Shown: piece by piece, positions 16,796 through 25,452 of the stretch
How the letters are laid out: each line of letters starts with the position of its first letter
How positions within the stretch are numbered: the stretch's first letter is position 1
From: Rhabdothermincola sediminis
GTDB taxonomy: Bacteria; Actinomycetota; Acidimicrobiia; Acidimicrobiales; Acidimicrobilacustridaceae
Reading direction: 5' to 3'
Assembly: GCF_014805525.1 (NCBI RefSeq)
Contig: NZ_JACFSZ010000002.1
Location: 62,001-126,000, forward strand
Length of the DNA stretch: 64,000 nucleotides
Notes under the pieces: model-generated
The model's database searches: none
Told to the model about the DNA's origin: nothing
What the model saw: the letters and a program-made list of their open reading frames with translations, nothing else
Translations under genes and position numbers: made by a program

Positions 16796-18055
16796 CTATA
16801 ACACGTTCTCGTTTTGCGGTCGAGTGTGAGTACGAGCGACGCCGCTCGCGACCGGATCAGGCCGCGGCAGGAGCGCCACCACGATCAGCGCCGCCACCAG
16901 GGTCGCGAGTTGCAGCCACGGCAGCGGCCCCTGGAACACGTTGGGGGTGGCGAACGCGCTCACGGCCAGACTGAACCCGGGCAGCAAGGCCAGCGTCCGG
17001 TCCTCCAGCTGCGGCCGGCTCGCCAACGCCAGGCCCACGGCTCCGGGCACCACCCACAGGTAGTGCCCCCACAGGAGCGGCGAGATGAACAGCAAGGCCA
17101 GCCAGGCGAAGGCCCACTGCTCGTCGTCGGTGGTGCGACGCATCCCGACCCAGCCGAGCACCGCCACGATGGCCAGCCGCAGGCCGAGGAGCAGCACCGG
17201 CCAGGGGGCGCTCCCGAAGCCTGGCCACCACCGGCGCAGGAGCCCGTCGGCGGCCCGGTTGAAGTGGTGGCTGATGGTGAGCTCGGAGCTCCGGCGGGTG
17301 GCCTCGACGAACTGCCCGAACAGATCGACGGGGTAGAACGCGGCGGTCAGCGCCGTCAGCACGACCAGCACACCGGCCGCCCACGCCAGGGTGCGCCAGC
17401 GGCGCTGGGCCACCAGCACGACGCCCATCGCGGCCGGGACCAGCTTGGTGACGATCGTGGCGCACCACACCAGCACGAACGCGGCCCGTCCCCGAGCCCG
17501 CTCGGCGATGCCCACCCCCATCGCCGCCGAGAGGAACAGCAGCGGGGAGGTCTGCCCGAGCGCCACCGGCACCGTGGCGAACGGGGTGAGGACCAGCGCG
17601 GTCACCAGCAGCAGCACGGGAGCTCGCCGCGTGCGGCGGGCGAGCCTGCGCCACAGCACCACCATGCCGGCCACGAGCGCGCCGGCCCCGAGCAGGCGCA
17701 TCACCAGGATGCCCAGCTCACCCGACCCGATACGAGCGAGGGCATCGAGGAACGGGAGCGTCTGGGGCGGACTGAGGAAGGCGACGTTCACGTCACCGCA
17801 CTCGACGTCGGCGGGTGTCAACTCGCAGGATCGTCGGGCGAACGCCGGCGGCAGGTCGTAGAGGTCGGTGGCATCGGTGGCGTAGACGCCTCCGGGATCG
17901 GAGGAGACGAGCTCACCGGCCACGACGAAGGGCACCGCGTCCTGCGCCACCCGATCGGCGAGGAGCAACGGGGCCAGCAACCAGATCGCCATCACGCAGG
18001 CGAAGCCGACGAACGGCAGACCCCTGGTCTCGACCCCCCGGCACCCGGTCAGCAC
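16796..18055 (-). CDS. GT87-family membrane glycosyltransferase
   Basis: A 419-residue polytopic protein with about ten hydrophobic helices. The extracytoplasmic loop after the first helix has the aspartate-containing start VSSDPGGVYATDATDLYDLP, and the LGQTSPLLFLSAAMG phrase is typical of GT87 (DUF2029) polyprenol-phosphate-mannose-dependent transferases that decorate cell-envelope glycolipids. No catabolic role is implied. It starts with GTG 27 nt behind the ThDP-like gene and may simply sit at the end of that transcript. Its final codons form part of a KstR-like operator. The acceptor is unknown. Confidence 0.8.
   Translation of the reverse strand: MLTGCRGVETRGLPFVGFACVMAIWLLAPLLLADRVAQDAVPFVVAGELVSSDPGGVYATDATDLYDLPPAFARRSCELTPADVECGDVNVAFLSPPQTLPFLDALARIGSGELGILVMRLLGAGALVAGMVVLWRRLARRTRRAPVLLLVTALVLTPFATVPVALGQTSPLLFLSAAMGVGIAERARGRAAFVLVWCATIVTKLVPAAMGVVLVAQRRWRTLAWAAGVLVVLTALTAAFYPVDLFGQFVEATRRSSELTISHHFNRAADGLLRRWWPGFGSAPWPVLLLGLRLAIVAVLGWVGMRRTTDDEQWAFAWLALLFISPLLWGHYLWVVPGAVGLALASRPQLEDRTLALLPGFSLAVSAFATPNVFQGPLPWLQLATLVAALIVVALLPRPDPVASGVARTHTRPQNENVL
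16797..16810. promoter_or_regulatory. KstR-like operator before the LLM-fadD19-WS/DGAT operon
   Basis: TATAACACGTTCTC keeps the AACACGTT core of the KstR box. It overlaps the last codons and the stop of the upstream glycosyltransferase gene and lies 99 nt before the LLM start, so the downstream operon is its probable target. Confidence 0.7.
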
Positions 18056-18082
18056 GGCCCCCTCGCTCCTTCCTGCCGGGGG

Positions 18083-19387
18083 TCACACCGTCCACGCGAC
18101 GACCTCGCCCGCGACCTCCACCAGGGTACGGGTGTGAGCGAAGTCGACCGGGACGAGCAGCACCTTGACCCCGGGCTCATCGAGGGCCTGCGCGAGCCGC
18201 TCGGCGTGTGCAGCCGCCGAGGGCACGGCGGCGCCCTCGACCTCGGCTCCCCAGACCTCGAGGGTCAGAGGCACGCCCCAGTGATCGGCGAGCGAGAGCA
18301 ACTCGAGGGTCGCCCCGTCGGGTGGCTCGGTCACCACCGCGACGGCCGGTCGACCGTCGAGCCCGGCCAGTACGGCAGCGGCCGCGGCGAAGCCCCGCAC
18401 GAACGCGGCGGGCACCACCACGCTGCCGGGTTCGGTGGTCGGGAAGGCCCGCGCCACCCACAACCCTGCCGGCCCAGGGTCCGCCACGACCAGACCGCCG
18501 GGCGGGCGGGCGGAGGCGAGCCCCGCCGCGGCCCTCGCCGGGTTGAGGGGCAGCCCGCCCGCGTCGTAGAGCGGCGCCAGCGCGGCGGCCAACCGGGTGT
18601 AGAGCGCCGGTCGCTCCGGGACCCGCTCGGGCCGCTCCCATCGCCACGCCAGCGCGGCGAGCTGCCAGGGCTCGACCTCCAGCACCTGCCCGCCACTTCC
18701 CCACCGGTCGCGGGGCGCTTCGAGCGGGTCCACGCCCACGACGATCAGCAGCTCGGCATGGGCCAGGCCCGCCAGCTCGAAGTCCCGGGCCTGCAGCCCG
18801 GCGGTGCCGAGGTGGAACGGGCTGTCCCACGCGAAGACCCCCTTCGCTCCCCAGGTGTTGACGACCCCCACCGCGGCCTGCGCGGCGAAGGACCGCAGCG
18901 CCTCGACCTGACCCGCTCGCAGCACCCCCGGGCCGGCCAGCACCATCGAGTGCAGCCCGGCGAGGGTCGGCGAGAGGGTGAGGATCTCACCGCTCGTCTC
19001 GTCGAACCGGAGCGGCTCGAGCGCGGGGGCGGGGGCGTCGAGATCGAGCGAGAGGTCCAGGTCGACGGAGGCGTGCACCCGGCCGAGGCTCCACCCGGCG
19101 ATCACCGAGGGGATCAGCGACGGGTCGTCGAGCACCAGGTGCTCGGCCGGCTCGCCGGGCTGCGAGCCCAGATGCAGCCGGCCGCCCGGGAGGAGGGCGA
19201 CCCCGGGGCCGGTACCGAGCCGGCCGGCGGCGTCGGCGAGCAGCACCGCCAGGGCCGGCTCCGAGACGACCACGTGGCGGAGACCGGGAATCCGGCGGAT
19301 GCCCGACTCGGCGGAGCCGAACACCCGGCCGGCGCCCGCTGCGAGCAGGCATCGCCCGAGGAGCTCACCGACCGTCTGGGTGCTCAC
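18083..19387 (-). CDS. degenerate thiamine-diphosphate enzyme-like protein
   Basis: The layout follows acetolactate-synthase-type enzymes but is shortened to 434 residues (usual about 550). The N-terminal pyrimidine-domain phrase is TVGELLGRCLLAAGAGRVFG, with a glutamate in VVSEPALAVLLADAAG where the ThDP-activating Glu is expected. The middle domain is recognisable (GPGVLRAGQVEALRSFA, DSPFHLGTAGL, LLIVVGVDPLE). In the last domain the Mg-ThDP motif GDGx(24-27)N is eroded: TEPPDGATLELLSLADHWG then VWGAE with no Asn. It is probably inactive or binds something else. GTG start, 30 nt behind an SDR in the same transcript. Confidence 0.65.
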   Translation of the reverse strand: MSTQTVGELLGRCLLAAGAGRVFGSAESGIRRIPGLRHVVVSEPALAVLLADAAGRLGTGPGVALLPGGRLHLGSQPGEPAEHLVLDDPSLIPSVIAGWSLGRVHASVDLDLSLDLDAPAPALEPLRFDETSGEILTLSPTLAGLHSMVLAGPGVLRAGQVEALRSFAAQAAVGVVNTWGAKGVFAWDSPFHLGTAGLQARDFELAGLAHAELLIVVGVDPLEAPRDRWGSGGQVLEVEPWQLAALAWRWERPERVPERPALYTRLAAALAPLYDAGGLPLNPARAAAGLASARPPGGLVVADPGPAGLWVARAFPTTEPGSVVVPAAFVRGFAAAAAVLAGLDGRPAVAVVTEPPDGATLELLSLADHWGVPLTLEVWGAEVEGAAVPSAAAHAERLAQALDEPGVKVLLVPVDFAHTRTLVEVAGEVVAWTV

Positions 19388-19417
19388 GAGGTCCCCGGCC
19401 GGCGTGCCCGCACGAGC

Positions 19418-20329
19418 TCAGTACCGCAAGCCCGGGGCTCGGCAGCCGAACACGTCGGCGTTCATGAGCGCGGTGAGCTCCGCCGGATCCCAGCGCTTGC
19501 CGGGCTTGCGGATCGAGTTGCCGTTGCTCCAGCCCTTCATGAGCACGATCTCGTCCTTGACCGCTCGGATCACCTGCCCGGTGACGTGTGCGGCCTGGTC
19601 GCTGGCCAGCCAGGCGACGAGCGGTGAGGACAGTGAGGGATCCATCGGGTCCCACTCGTCGAACTCGTCGGGCTCGCGAGCTTCGATGCCCGCGCCCGGG
19701 ATCGACGCCGCCATGCGGGTCGCACCCGCGGGACCGATGGCGTTGACGGTGATGCCCATCTTGAACACCTCCAGGCTCACCGTCTGGGTGAACGCCGCGA
19801 TCCCCGCCTTGGCCGCGGTGTAGTTGGCCTGGCCGAAGTTGCCGACCAGCCCCGCGCCACTGGTGGTGTTGATGATGCGGCCGGTGCTCACGTCTTCGCC
19901 CGCCTTGCTCAGGCGCCGCCAGTGGTTCACCGCGTGGTGGGTCGGCGCGAAGGTGCCCTTGAGGTGAACCCGGATGACCTTGTCCCAGTCCTCCTCGGTC
20001 ATGCTCCAGATGGTGGCGTCGCGAGCGATGCCGGCGTTGTTGACCAGGATGTCGAGCCGGCCGAACACCTCGACGGCCTGCTGGATCATCCGGCCCGCCC
20101 CGTCGAAGTCGGCCACGTCCTCGTAGTTGGCGACGGCCTTGCCGCCACGTTCCTCGATGAGCTTCACGGTCAGGTCCGCGTCGCGGCCCGCACCCTCACC
20201 CTTGAGCGAAGCCCCCAGGTCGTTGACCACCACGAGGGCCCCCTCCTTCGCCAGCTCCAGCGCGTGCCCTCGACCGATGCCGTGGCCCGCGCCGGTGACG
20301 ATCGCAACCCTGCCGTCGAGCAGTCCCAT
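19418..20329 (-). CDS. SDR-family hydroxyacyl-CoA/hydroxysteroid dehydrogenase, MFE-2 type
   Basis: A 303-residue SDR with TGAGHGIG at 12-19, then VVNDLGA (the loop typical of peroxisomal multifunctional enzyme 2 dehydrogenase domains), NNAG, Ser in NTTSGAGLVG and the catalytic YTAAK. Enzymes of this subgroup oxidise 3-hydroxyacyl-CoA thioesters, including steroid side chains, or 17-hydroxysteroids. A close paralogue lies at 42381-43292. A CTGACG-type operator is centred 32 nt upstream of the ATG. The downstream ThDP-like gene appears to be co-transcribed. Confidence 0.88.
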   Translation of the reverse strand: MGLLDGRVAIVTGAGHGIGRGHALELAKEGALVVVNDLGASLKGEGAGRDADLTVKLIEERGGKAVANYEDVADFDGAGRMIQQAVEVFGRLDILVNNAGIARDATIWSMTEEDWDKVIRVHLKGTFAPTHHAVNHWRRLSKAGEDVSTGRIINTTSGAGLVGNFGQANYTAAKAGIAAFTQTVSLEVFKMGITVNAIGPAGATRMAASIPGAGIEAREPDEFDEWDPMDPSLSSPLVAWLASDQAAHVTGQVIRAVKDEIVLMKGWSNGNSIRKPGKRWDPAELTALMNADVFGCRAPGLRY

Positions 20330-20353
20330 GGTTCCCTCTGGTCCTCCGCAGTC

Positions 20354-20368
20354 CTGATGAGTCGTCAG
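20354..20368. promoter_or_regulatory. CTGACG-type operator, copy 3
   Basis: CTGATGAGTCGTCAG, one mismatch between arms. It is 25 nt upstream of the SDR ATG and 131 nt upstream of the divergent His-rich membrane protein gene, so it could act on both. Confidence 0.75.
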
Positions 20369-20499
20369 ATCCTACCGATGTGGTCCGCGGCGCCCGAAAT
20401 CCGGCCGCCCTGCTTGCACTGGGTGTGAAATTGGGCGAGCCTGGTGGCATCCGGTGACCGGGGGCACACCCCGTCCGATGCCACAAGGGGGAAGCTCAC

Positions 20500-22119
20500 A
20501 TGGCCGCCACGGTCGAGGCCACGCCATCACCCGAGCACCAGGCCGCGGTGGCCTACAGCCTCCCGGCACGCTCCGTGCTCGCCGTCCTCTCCCTGTGCGC
20601 GGGCGTCGTGCACCTGGTGATGGTGCCCCAGCACGCCCAGCAGGGAGCGCTCGAGGGATGGGCCTTCGCCATCATGGGCTGGCTGCAGGTGCTGGCCGCG
20701 GTGGCACTGATCGCCCGGCCGAGCCGCCACCTGCTGCAGGCGGTGATCGTGGTGAACCTCGCGATCATCGGCCTGTGGGCCTGGAGCCGCACCACCGGGT
20801 TGCCGGTCGGGGCGCACGCGGGCGAACCCGAAGAGGCCCGCACCGTCGACCAGCTCACCACCGCATTCGAGGCTCTGCTGGTGCTGGGCTCCGGCGCGCT
20901 GCTCTGGCGCCCGCGACTCGGGGCGAAGCTCACCGACGCCACCCTCGCCGTGGCCTCGATCGTGCCCGTCCTGGCGATCGTCGCCACCTCGTTCGCGCTG
21001 GCCGATCCGGAGACCGCCAACCACGTCCACGCGGACGGCGAGGCGGCCGCCGGCCACGTCCACGGCTCCGGGGTGGCCCACGATGCGCAGATGGCCTCGA
21101 TCGCCGCCAACCGTTGCGACCTGGACATCAACCCGGCGTCCTACTGGCAGGAGACCACCGTCGCGGGCATCGACAACATCATGGGTGGCGCCCACCTCAC
21201 CGACGACCACTCGTCGACCACCCCGACCCCGGTGGCGATCGAGGGCTCGCCGGAGCTCGACCGCCTCATCGCCAAGACCACCCAGCCCGGAGGTGAGGTC
21301 AAGGATTCGGCGGTCATCGTGGCCCTCGCCGAGGTCAGCGACGAGGTGTACACGGAGTGGCTCCGGTGGTTGCCGCAGTACTCGGGCAGCGGGGCGCACG
21401 CCCACGGGACGGGGGGTAGCGGTGACGACAACCACGGCATGGGAGGCCACCTCGGCCCCCAACCGTGGATCGCCATGACCGACCAGGCGCAGTGCGATCA
21501 GCTCAAGGCCGAGCTCGAGATCGCCCGCCAGACCGCGCTGCGCTACCCCACCGCCGCCGATGCGATGGCGGCTGGCTGGGTAAAGGTCACCCCCTACCTC
21601 CCCGGCATCGCCGCCCACTACATGAACTTCCGCTACGTGGACGACAGGTTCGAGATCGACAAGCCCGAGATGATCCTCTACGACGGCGACGGCCCGGACG
21701 CCTCCGTGGTGGGGCTCTCCTACTACATCCTCCACGACAGCGAGGTGGAGCCCACCCAGGGCTTCACCGGCCCCAACGACCACTTCCACCGCCATGTCGG
21801 TCTGTGCGTGGGTGCCCGGGGGGTCATCGGCGACTCCACCACCACCCCCGAGGAGTGCGCGGCGATGGGTGGTCGCAAGGCCGACGGGACGGCAGGGTGG
21901 ATGAACCACGTGTGGATCGTGCCGGGCTGCGAGAGCCCGTGGGGCATGTTCTCGGGCGCGACCCCGCTGTTGGATCGGACCATGGGCCAGCGCTCGGGCA
22001 CGGACGGCGGTGGGTGTGCCGGCAGTGGGGTGCGGGACCGCTACGACCTGACCCCCGGCTCGCAGACGAACACCCCCACCACGGTCTGGGGCGGCAGCGA
22101 AGCCGCGGCCGGCGGCTGA
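20500..22119 (+). CDS. membrane protein with histidine-rich extracytoplasmic domain, unknown function
   Basis: A 539-residue protein I do not recognise. Five hydrophobic helices occupy about 25-165. A long soluble region follows with three His clusters: HVHADGEAAAGHVHG, HAHGTGG with nearby DDNHGMGGH, and DHFHRHVG near a run YILHDSEVEPTQGF. The pattern suggests binding of a transition metal at the outer face of the membrane. Conserved-looking Cys residues (NRCDLDI, CVGARG, EECAAMGG, PGCESPWG, GGGCAGSG) could form disulfides. The gene stands alone, divergent from an SDR, with GGGGGAAG as ribosome-binding site. Metal sensing, storage or a metalloenzyme are possibilities. Confidence 0.75.
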   Translation: MAATVEATPSPEHQAAVAYSLPARSVLAVLSLCAGVVHLVMVPQHAQQGALEGWAFAIMGWLQVLAAVALIARPSRHLLQAVIVVNLAIIGLWAWSRTTGLPVGAHAGEPEEARTVDQLTTAFEALLVLGSGALLWRPRLGAKLTDATLAVASIVPVLAIVATSFALADPETANHVHADGEAAAGHVHGSGVAHDAQMASIAANRCDLDINPASYWQETTVAGIDNIMGGAHLTDDHSSTTPTPVAIEGSPELDRLIAKTTQPGGEVKDSAVIVALAEVSDEVYTEWLRWLPQYSGSGAHAHGTGGSGDDNHGMGGHLGPQPWIAMTDQAQCDQLKAELEIARQTALRYPTAADAMAAGWVKVTPYLPGIAAHYMNFRYVDDRFEIDKPEMILYDGDGPDASVVGLSYYILHDSEVEPTQGFTGPNDHFHRHVGLCVGARGVIGDSTTTPEECAAMGGRKADGTAGWMNHVWIVPGCESPWGMFSGATPLLDRTMGQRSGTDGGGCAGSGVRDRYDLTPGSQTNTPTTVWGGSEAAAGG

Positions 22120-22171
22120 GGGGCGGAACCGCTCGGCTACTCAGCTCACCCTGAGGTCCCCTCGGCGCTGC

Positions 22172-23716
22172 TCAGCGGCGGTTCGGCTGGCTGTCCCGGT
22201 AGCGCTCCTGTAGCTCCCGCTTGAGGATCTTGCCCGCCGGGTTGCGGGGGATGGCGTCAACGATCTCGAGCTGCTCGGGGACCTTGATCATCATCAAGCC
22301 CTCACCCTTGAGGAACTCGACCATCTCGTCGAAGGCCAGCGGCTCCTCGCCCTCCGCCGTGGTCACCACGGCGCATACCCGCTCCCCGCTCACCGGGTCG
22401 GGCAGCCCGATCACCGCCACGTCGGCGACCTTGGGGTGCTTGTAGAGGTGGTCCTCGACCTCCTTGGCCGAGACGTTCTCACCCTTGCGGATGATGATGT
22501 CCTTCAGGCGGCCGGTGATCGTGAGCATGTTGCGCTCGTTGAGCACTCCGAGGTCACCGGTGCGGAAGTAGCCCTCCTCGTCGAAGGCTTCGTCGTTCAA
22601 CGAAGGGTCGAGGTAGCCGAGCATCAACTGGGGAGCCTTGGCCCGCACCTCACCCTCCTCGCCGATGGCCGCGATCGTCCCGTCGGTCTTCACCAGCTTG
22701 AGCACCACGCCCGGCATCGGCGAGCCCTCGGTGTTGGCCAGGTCGTCGTCCGAGTCGTCGACGGCGGCCATGGTGAGGATCGGTGCCTCGGTGAGCCCGT
22801 AGCCCGACAGGATGCCCGCCGAGTTCGGGAAGGCCTCCTTCATCTCCTGGTGCAGTGCCGGAGGCTTGGGAGCGCCGCCCCCGGGGAACCCTCGCACCTG
22901 TGGGAAGATCGGGGTGTCGCTCGCCCGCTGCGCGGCCAGGTACACCTGGTGGAACACGGTGCCCGAACCGGCCAGGGTCACGCCTTCCTTGCCGAGGATC
23001 TCCACCACCTGGTCCGGCACGAAGGCCTGGAAGAGGATGTTCTGGCAGCCGGTCATGAGGCTGGTGAACAACCAGGTGATGCCCCCGATGTGGGGGAACG
23101 GAAAAGCCAGCGCGTTGCGGTCGGCGTCGGTGACCGCGAGCCGCTCGGCCATGCCGCGAGCCACGGCGTGGATGGTCTCGTCGGTGTGCTGCGCGCCCTT
23201 GGGGTCGGCGGTGGTGCCCGACGTGTAGAACAGCCACCGCACCTCCTGGCCACTCGCCGGGGGAGGCGGCAGCGACGACGGATCAGCCTCGGGCAGCGAG
23301 CGATCGCACAGCAGCACCTCGAGCCCGGGATTCTGCTCGGCGATGCCGCTGGCCATGGCCTGGAAGTCGAAGTTGGCGAAGCTGGAGGGCACCACCAGCA
23401 GCTTCGCTCCGGCTTGGCGGACGCAGAAGCCGACCTCACGCTCGCGGTAGATGTGCAGGATCGGGTTCTGGGTGGCACCGACGCGGGCGATCGCGGCGAC
23501 CAGCACCATCGACTCGAGCCAGGTGGGCAGCTGCCAGGTCACCACGTCGCCCGGACCGATGCCTCGCTCGGCCAGTGCCGCCGCGGTGCGCTCAGCGCGG
23601 TCGCGGAACCCGGCGAAGGTGAGCTCGCGGCCACTCTCGTCGACGGCCATCCGTGCGTCGGGGCTGAGCCTGGCTCTCGTGTCGACCAGCTCCCACAGCG
23701 TGCGCCCTTCGAGCAT
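22172..23716 (-). CDS. AMP-forming acyl-CoA synthetase
   Basis: A 514-residue FadD-family ligase. The P-loop FYTSGTTADPKGAQ has an unusual Ala-Asp in place of Gly-x, followed by GYGLTEAPI, RTGDLG, ITGRLKDIIIRKGENVSAKEVE and the catalytic lysine in RNPAGKILKREL. The N-terminal half (VTWQLPTWLESMVLVAAIARVGATQNPI) resembles cyclohexanecarboxylate and alicyclic acid CoA ligases, so a cyclic or steroid-fragment acid is a plausible substrate. It is not obviously FadD3. A CTGACG-type operator lies 45 nt upstream, so it belongs with the ring-degradation set by regulation. Confidence 0.88.
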   Translation of the reverse strand: MLEGRTLWELVDTRARLSPDARMAVDESGRELTFAGFRDRAERTAAALAERGIGPGDVVTWQLPTWLESMVLVAAIARVGATQNPILHIYREREVGFCVRQAGAKLLVVPSSFANFDFQAMASGIAEQNPGLEVLLCDRSLPEADPSSLPPPPASGQEVRWLFYTSGTTADPKGAQHTDETIHAVARGMAERLAVTDADRNALAFPFPHIGGITWLFTSLMTGCQNILFQAFVPDQVVEILGKEGVTLAGSGTVFHQVYLAAQRASDTPIFPQVRGFPGGGAPKPPALHQEMKEAFPNSAGILSGYGLTEAPILTMAAVDDSDDDLANTEGSPMPGVVLKLVKTDGTIAAIGEEGEVRAKAPQLMLGYLDPSLNDEAFDEEGYFRTGDLGVLNERNMLTITGRLKDIIIRKGENVSAKEVEDHLYKHPKVADVAVIGLPDPVSGERVCAVVTTAEGEEPLAFDEMVEFLKGEGLMMIKVPEQLEIVDAIPRNPAGKILKRELQERYRDSQPNRR

Positions 23717-23761
23717 CGGCCCTCCTCCGTGCCGGGATGGTCGGGGCTGCCGGCCCCGGAT

Positions 23762-23776
23762 CTGATGGGCCGTCAG
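23762..23776. promoter_or_regulatory. CTGACG-type operator, copy 4
   Basis: CTGATGGGCCGTCAG, 45 nt upstream of the ligase ATG. The next gene upstream ends here on the same strand, so only the ligase can be the target. Confidence 0.75.
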
Positions 23777-23824
23777 TTTAGGCAGGAGCGGGATGGCCGG
23801 CAGCGGTGACCCGTGCCCGACCCG

Positions 23825-24154
23825 TCAGCTCGGCGCCGGTCGCACGACGTGAGCCCGCACGTGGGTGCCAGCCTCGTCGAGGAACCCCTTCGAGCGAGCG
23901 TAGACGAGCATGCCCTCGAACCCCGCGGGCCAGTCCTTCCCCACCGCGCCCGCCGACAGGTGTCGAACCGCGTCGACCGAGATCCACACCCGGTCGGGGT
24001 CACCCTCGACCGGCCGGCCCACGTCGCGGTGCTGGAGCAGCGACGCGACCTCCTCCGGTGAGCGGTTGCCCGGGTCCTCGAGGTGGAAGCGGCTGAAGTC
24101 GTCCGGCTCCTCGAGCGAGAGCTCGCCGGTGACCAGGTCGATGCGTAGGTACAT
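23825..24154 (-). CDS. small conserved-looking protein of unknown function
   Basis: A 109-residue soluble protein, no family recognised. It opens MYLRIDLVTGELS and has an acidic, mildly amphipathic sequence with no signal peptide or membrane helix. The central phrase DRVWISVDAVRHLSAG and the ending KGFLDEAGTHVRAHVVRP look like a compact alpha/beta domain. An in-frame ATG four codons upstream (MVPRMYL) is also possible; neither has a clear ribosome-binding site. It is divergent from acylphosphatase with only about 28 nt between starts, so the two share a promoter region. Not obviously tied to steroid breakdown. Confidence 0.65.
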   Translation of the reverse strand: MYLRIDLVTGELSLEEPDDFSRFHLEDPGNRSPEEVASLLQHRDVGRPVEGDPDRVWISVDAVRHLSAGAVGKDWPAGFEGMLVYARSKGFLDEAGTHVRAHVVRPAPS

Positions 24155-24182
24155 GCGAGGCACCATAACGGGACCGGACATC

Positions 24183-24470
24183 ATGGATCCGATGACCGAG
24201 ATCGTTCGCAGGCGGGTCGTGGTCTCCGGCCGGGTGCAGGGGGTGTGGTTCCGTGACTCCTGCCGGGAGCACGCCCGCCAGCACGGGGTACAGGGTTGGG
24301 TGCGCAACCTGCCAGACGGCCGGGTCGAAGCGGTCTTCGAGGGACCCCCGGACCGCGTCGACGCACTCGTGGCCTGGTGCCACCAGGGACCACCACGGGC
24401 GCAGGTCGACGACGTCGAGGTCACCGGCGAGGCGCCCGAGGGCATCCGGGGTTTCGACATCGTCCGCTGA
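24183..24470 (+). CDS. acyP: acylphosphatase
   Basis: A small alpha/beta enzyme of 95 residues hydrolysing acyl phosphates. The signature SGRVQGVWFRDSCREHA contains the catalytic Arg of the phosphate-binding loop, and VRNLPDGRVEAVFEG supplies the catalytic Asn. The canonical G-x-V-x-G-V-x-F-R pattern is complete. Two in-frame ATG codons (MDP or MTE, three codons apart) are possible; length is normal either way. A housekeeping gene without a catabolic operator. Confidence 0.93.
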   Translation: MDPMTEIVRRRVVVSGRVQGVWFRDSCREHARQHGVQGWVRNLPDGRVEAVFEGPPDRVDALVAWCHQGPPRAQVDDVEVTGEAPEGIRGFDIVR

Positions 24471-24522
24471 CCGGCGGCGGTGGCGGGCCGTCGCGGGCGA
24501 GCGCCTGCGCCACCCGCGCGCC

Positions 24523-25452
24523 TCAGCGTGTGGCCACCGCGGCGACCGGGGCGCTGCACCCACCGCTCACCGGTTCGGGTGTCGCGGTGAAGAGGAACTC
24601 GTAGATCCCATCCTCCGCGCACGCCGCGGCGAGATCCTCCAGATCGAAGTTCTGCCCCTGGAGCTGGCCCATGTCGCGCAGGTGGATCATGTGCACCGGC
24701 ATCATCGACGCCCAGTCCTCGGGGGGCCACACCTCGAACACGTAGGTGTCGTCGACGATCACCCCGATGTCGTGGTCGTGCACCCACTCGATCGTCTTGG
24801 TCGACAGGCCCGGGCAGTCGTGGTTGTAGCCCCACACGTCGCCCTGGCGGTAGAGCTGCATGTGCCCCGTGCGCACCAGCACCGCGTCGCCCGGCTCGAG
24901 GTCGACCTTCGCTCGCTCGACGGCGGCATCGAGATCTTCGGCGGTGATCGCGTAGCCCGGCTCGAGTCGCTCGACGCCCTTCACCGCTGGCACGTCGAGC
25001 AGCACCCCCCGGGTGACCACCGGGCCGATCTTGTCCACCCCGCACCGGGTGGCGCCACCCGCCGCCGTGACCGACTCCGCTGGGAAGCCGTTGTACATCG
25101 AGCCGTCGTAGGTCACGTGCGCCAACGCGTCGATGTGGGTGCCCGCGGCGAGGGCCATCACCACCATGTCGTCGTTGAAGCAGGCGTCGTGCACGCTGCC
25201 GGTGTAGGTCTCGTTTAGCGTGAGCATCGAGTGCACCGGGTTGAACCGCCTGGGCGCACCGCCTTCCTGCGGCGAGCCCGCACCGAGCGGCATGGTCAGG
25301 CTGATGGACCACCCGGTGCGCACCGCCGCCGCGCCGCGACGGGCGGCCTCCGCATCGATCAGGTTGGCGGTGCCCCGCTCGTCCTGCTCACCCCACCGGC
25401 CCCAGTTGCTGACCCTGGCGGCCAGCTCCTGCAGCTCCGCCGAGAGCGGCAT
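24523..25452 (-). CDS. cyclase-family metal-dependent hydrolase (kynurenine-formamidase-like fold)
   Basis: A 309-residue protein of the putative cyclase family (PF04199 type). The metal-binding motif appears as AAGTHIDALAHVTYDG; a further H-rich segment GYNHDCPGLSTKTIEW and VFEVWPPEDWASMMPVHMIHL complete the core. Relatives hydrolyse amides, lactones or cyclic compounds. It is the last gene of the operon amidohydrolase, aldehyde dehydrogenase, alcohol dehydrogenase, cyclase. Its ATG overlaps the dehydrogenase stop by one base (TGATG). Ring or lactone opening of a catabolite is a fair inference; the substrate is unknown. Confidence 0.82.
   Translation of the reverse strand: MPLSAELQELAARVSNWGRWGEQDERGTANLIDAEAARRGAAAVRTGWSISLTMPLGAGSPQEGGAPRRFNPVHSMLTLNETYTGSVHDACFNDDMVVMALAAGTHIDALAHVTYDGSMYNGFPAESVTAAGGATRCGVDKIGPVVTRGVLLDVPAVKGVERLEPGYAITAEDLDAAVERAKVDLEPGDAVLVRTGHMQLYRQGDVWGYNHDCPGLSTKTIEWVHDHDIGVIVDDTYVFEVWPPEDWASMMPVHMIHLRDMGQLQGQNFDLEDLAAACAEDGIYEFLFTATPEPVSGGCSAPVAAVATR

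Noticed and set aside
22470-22485. GAGACGTTCTC sequence as a KstR-like site inside the ligase gene
   Set aside because: It lacks the AAC half-site, lies mid-gene and similar GAGACGTTCTC or GAGAACGTCTC strings occur in other coding regions by codon use.
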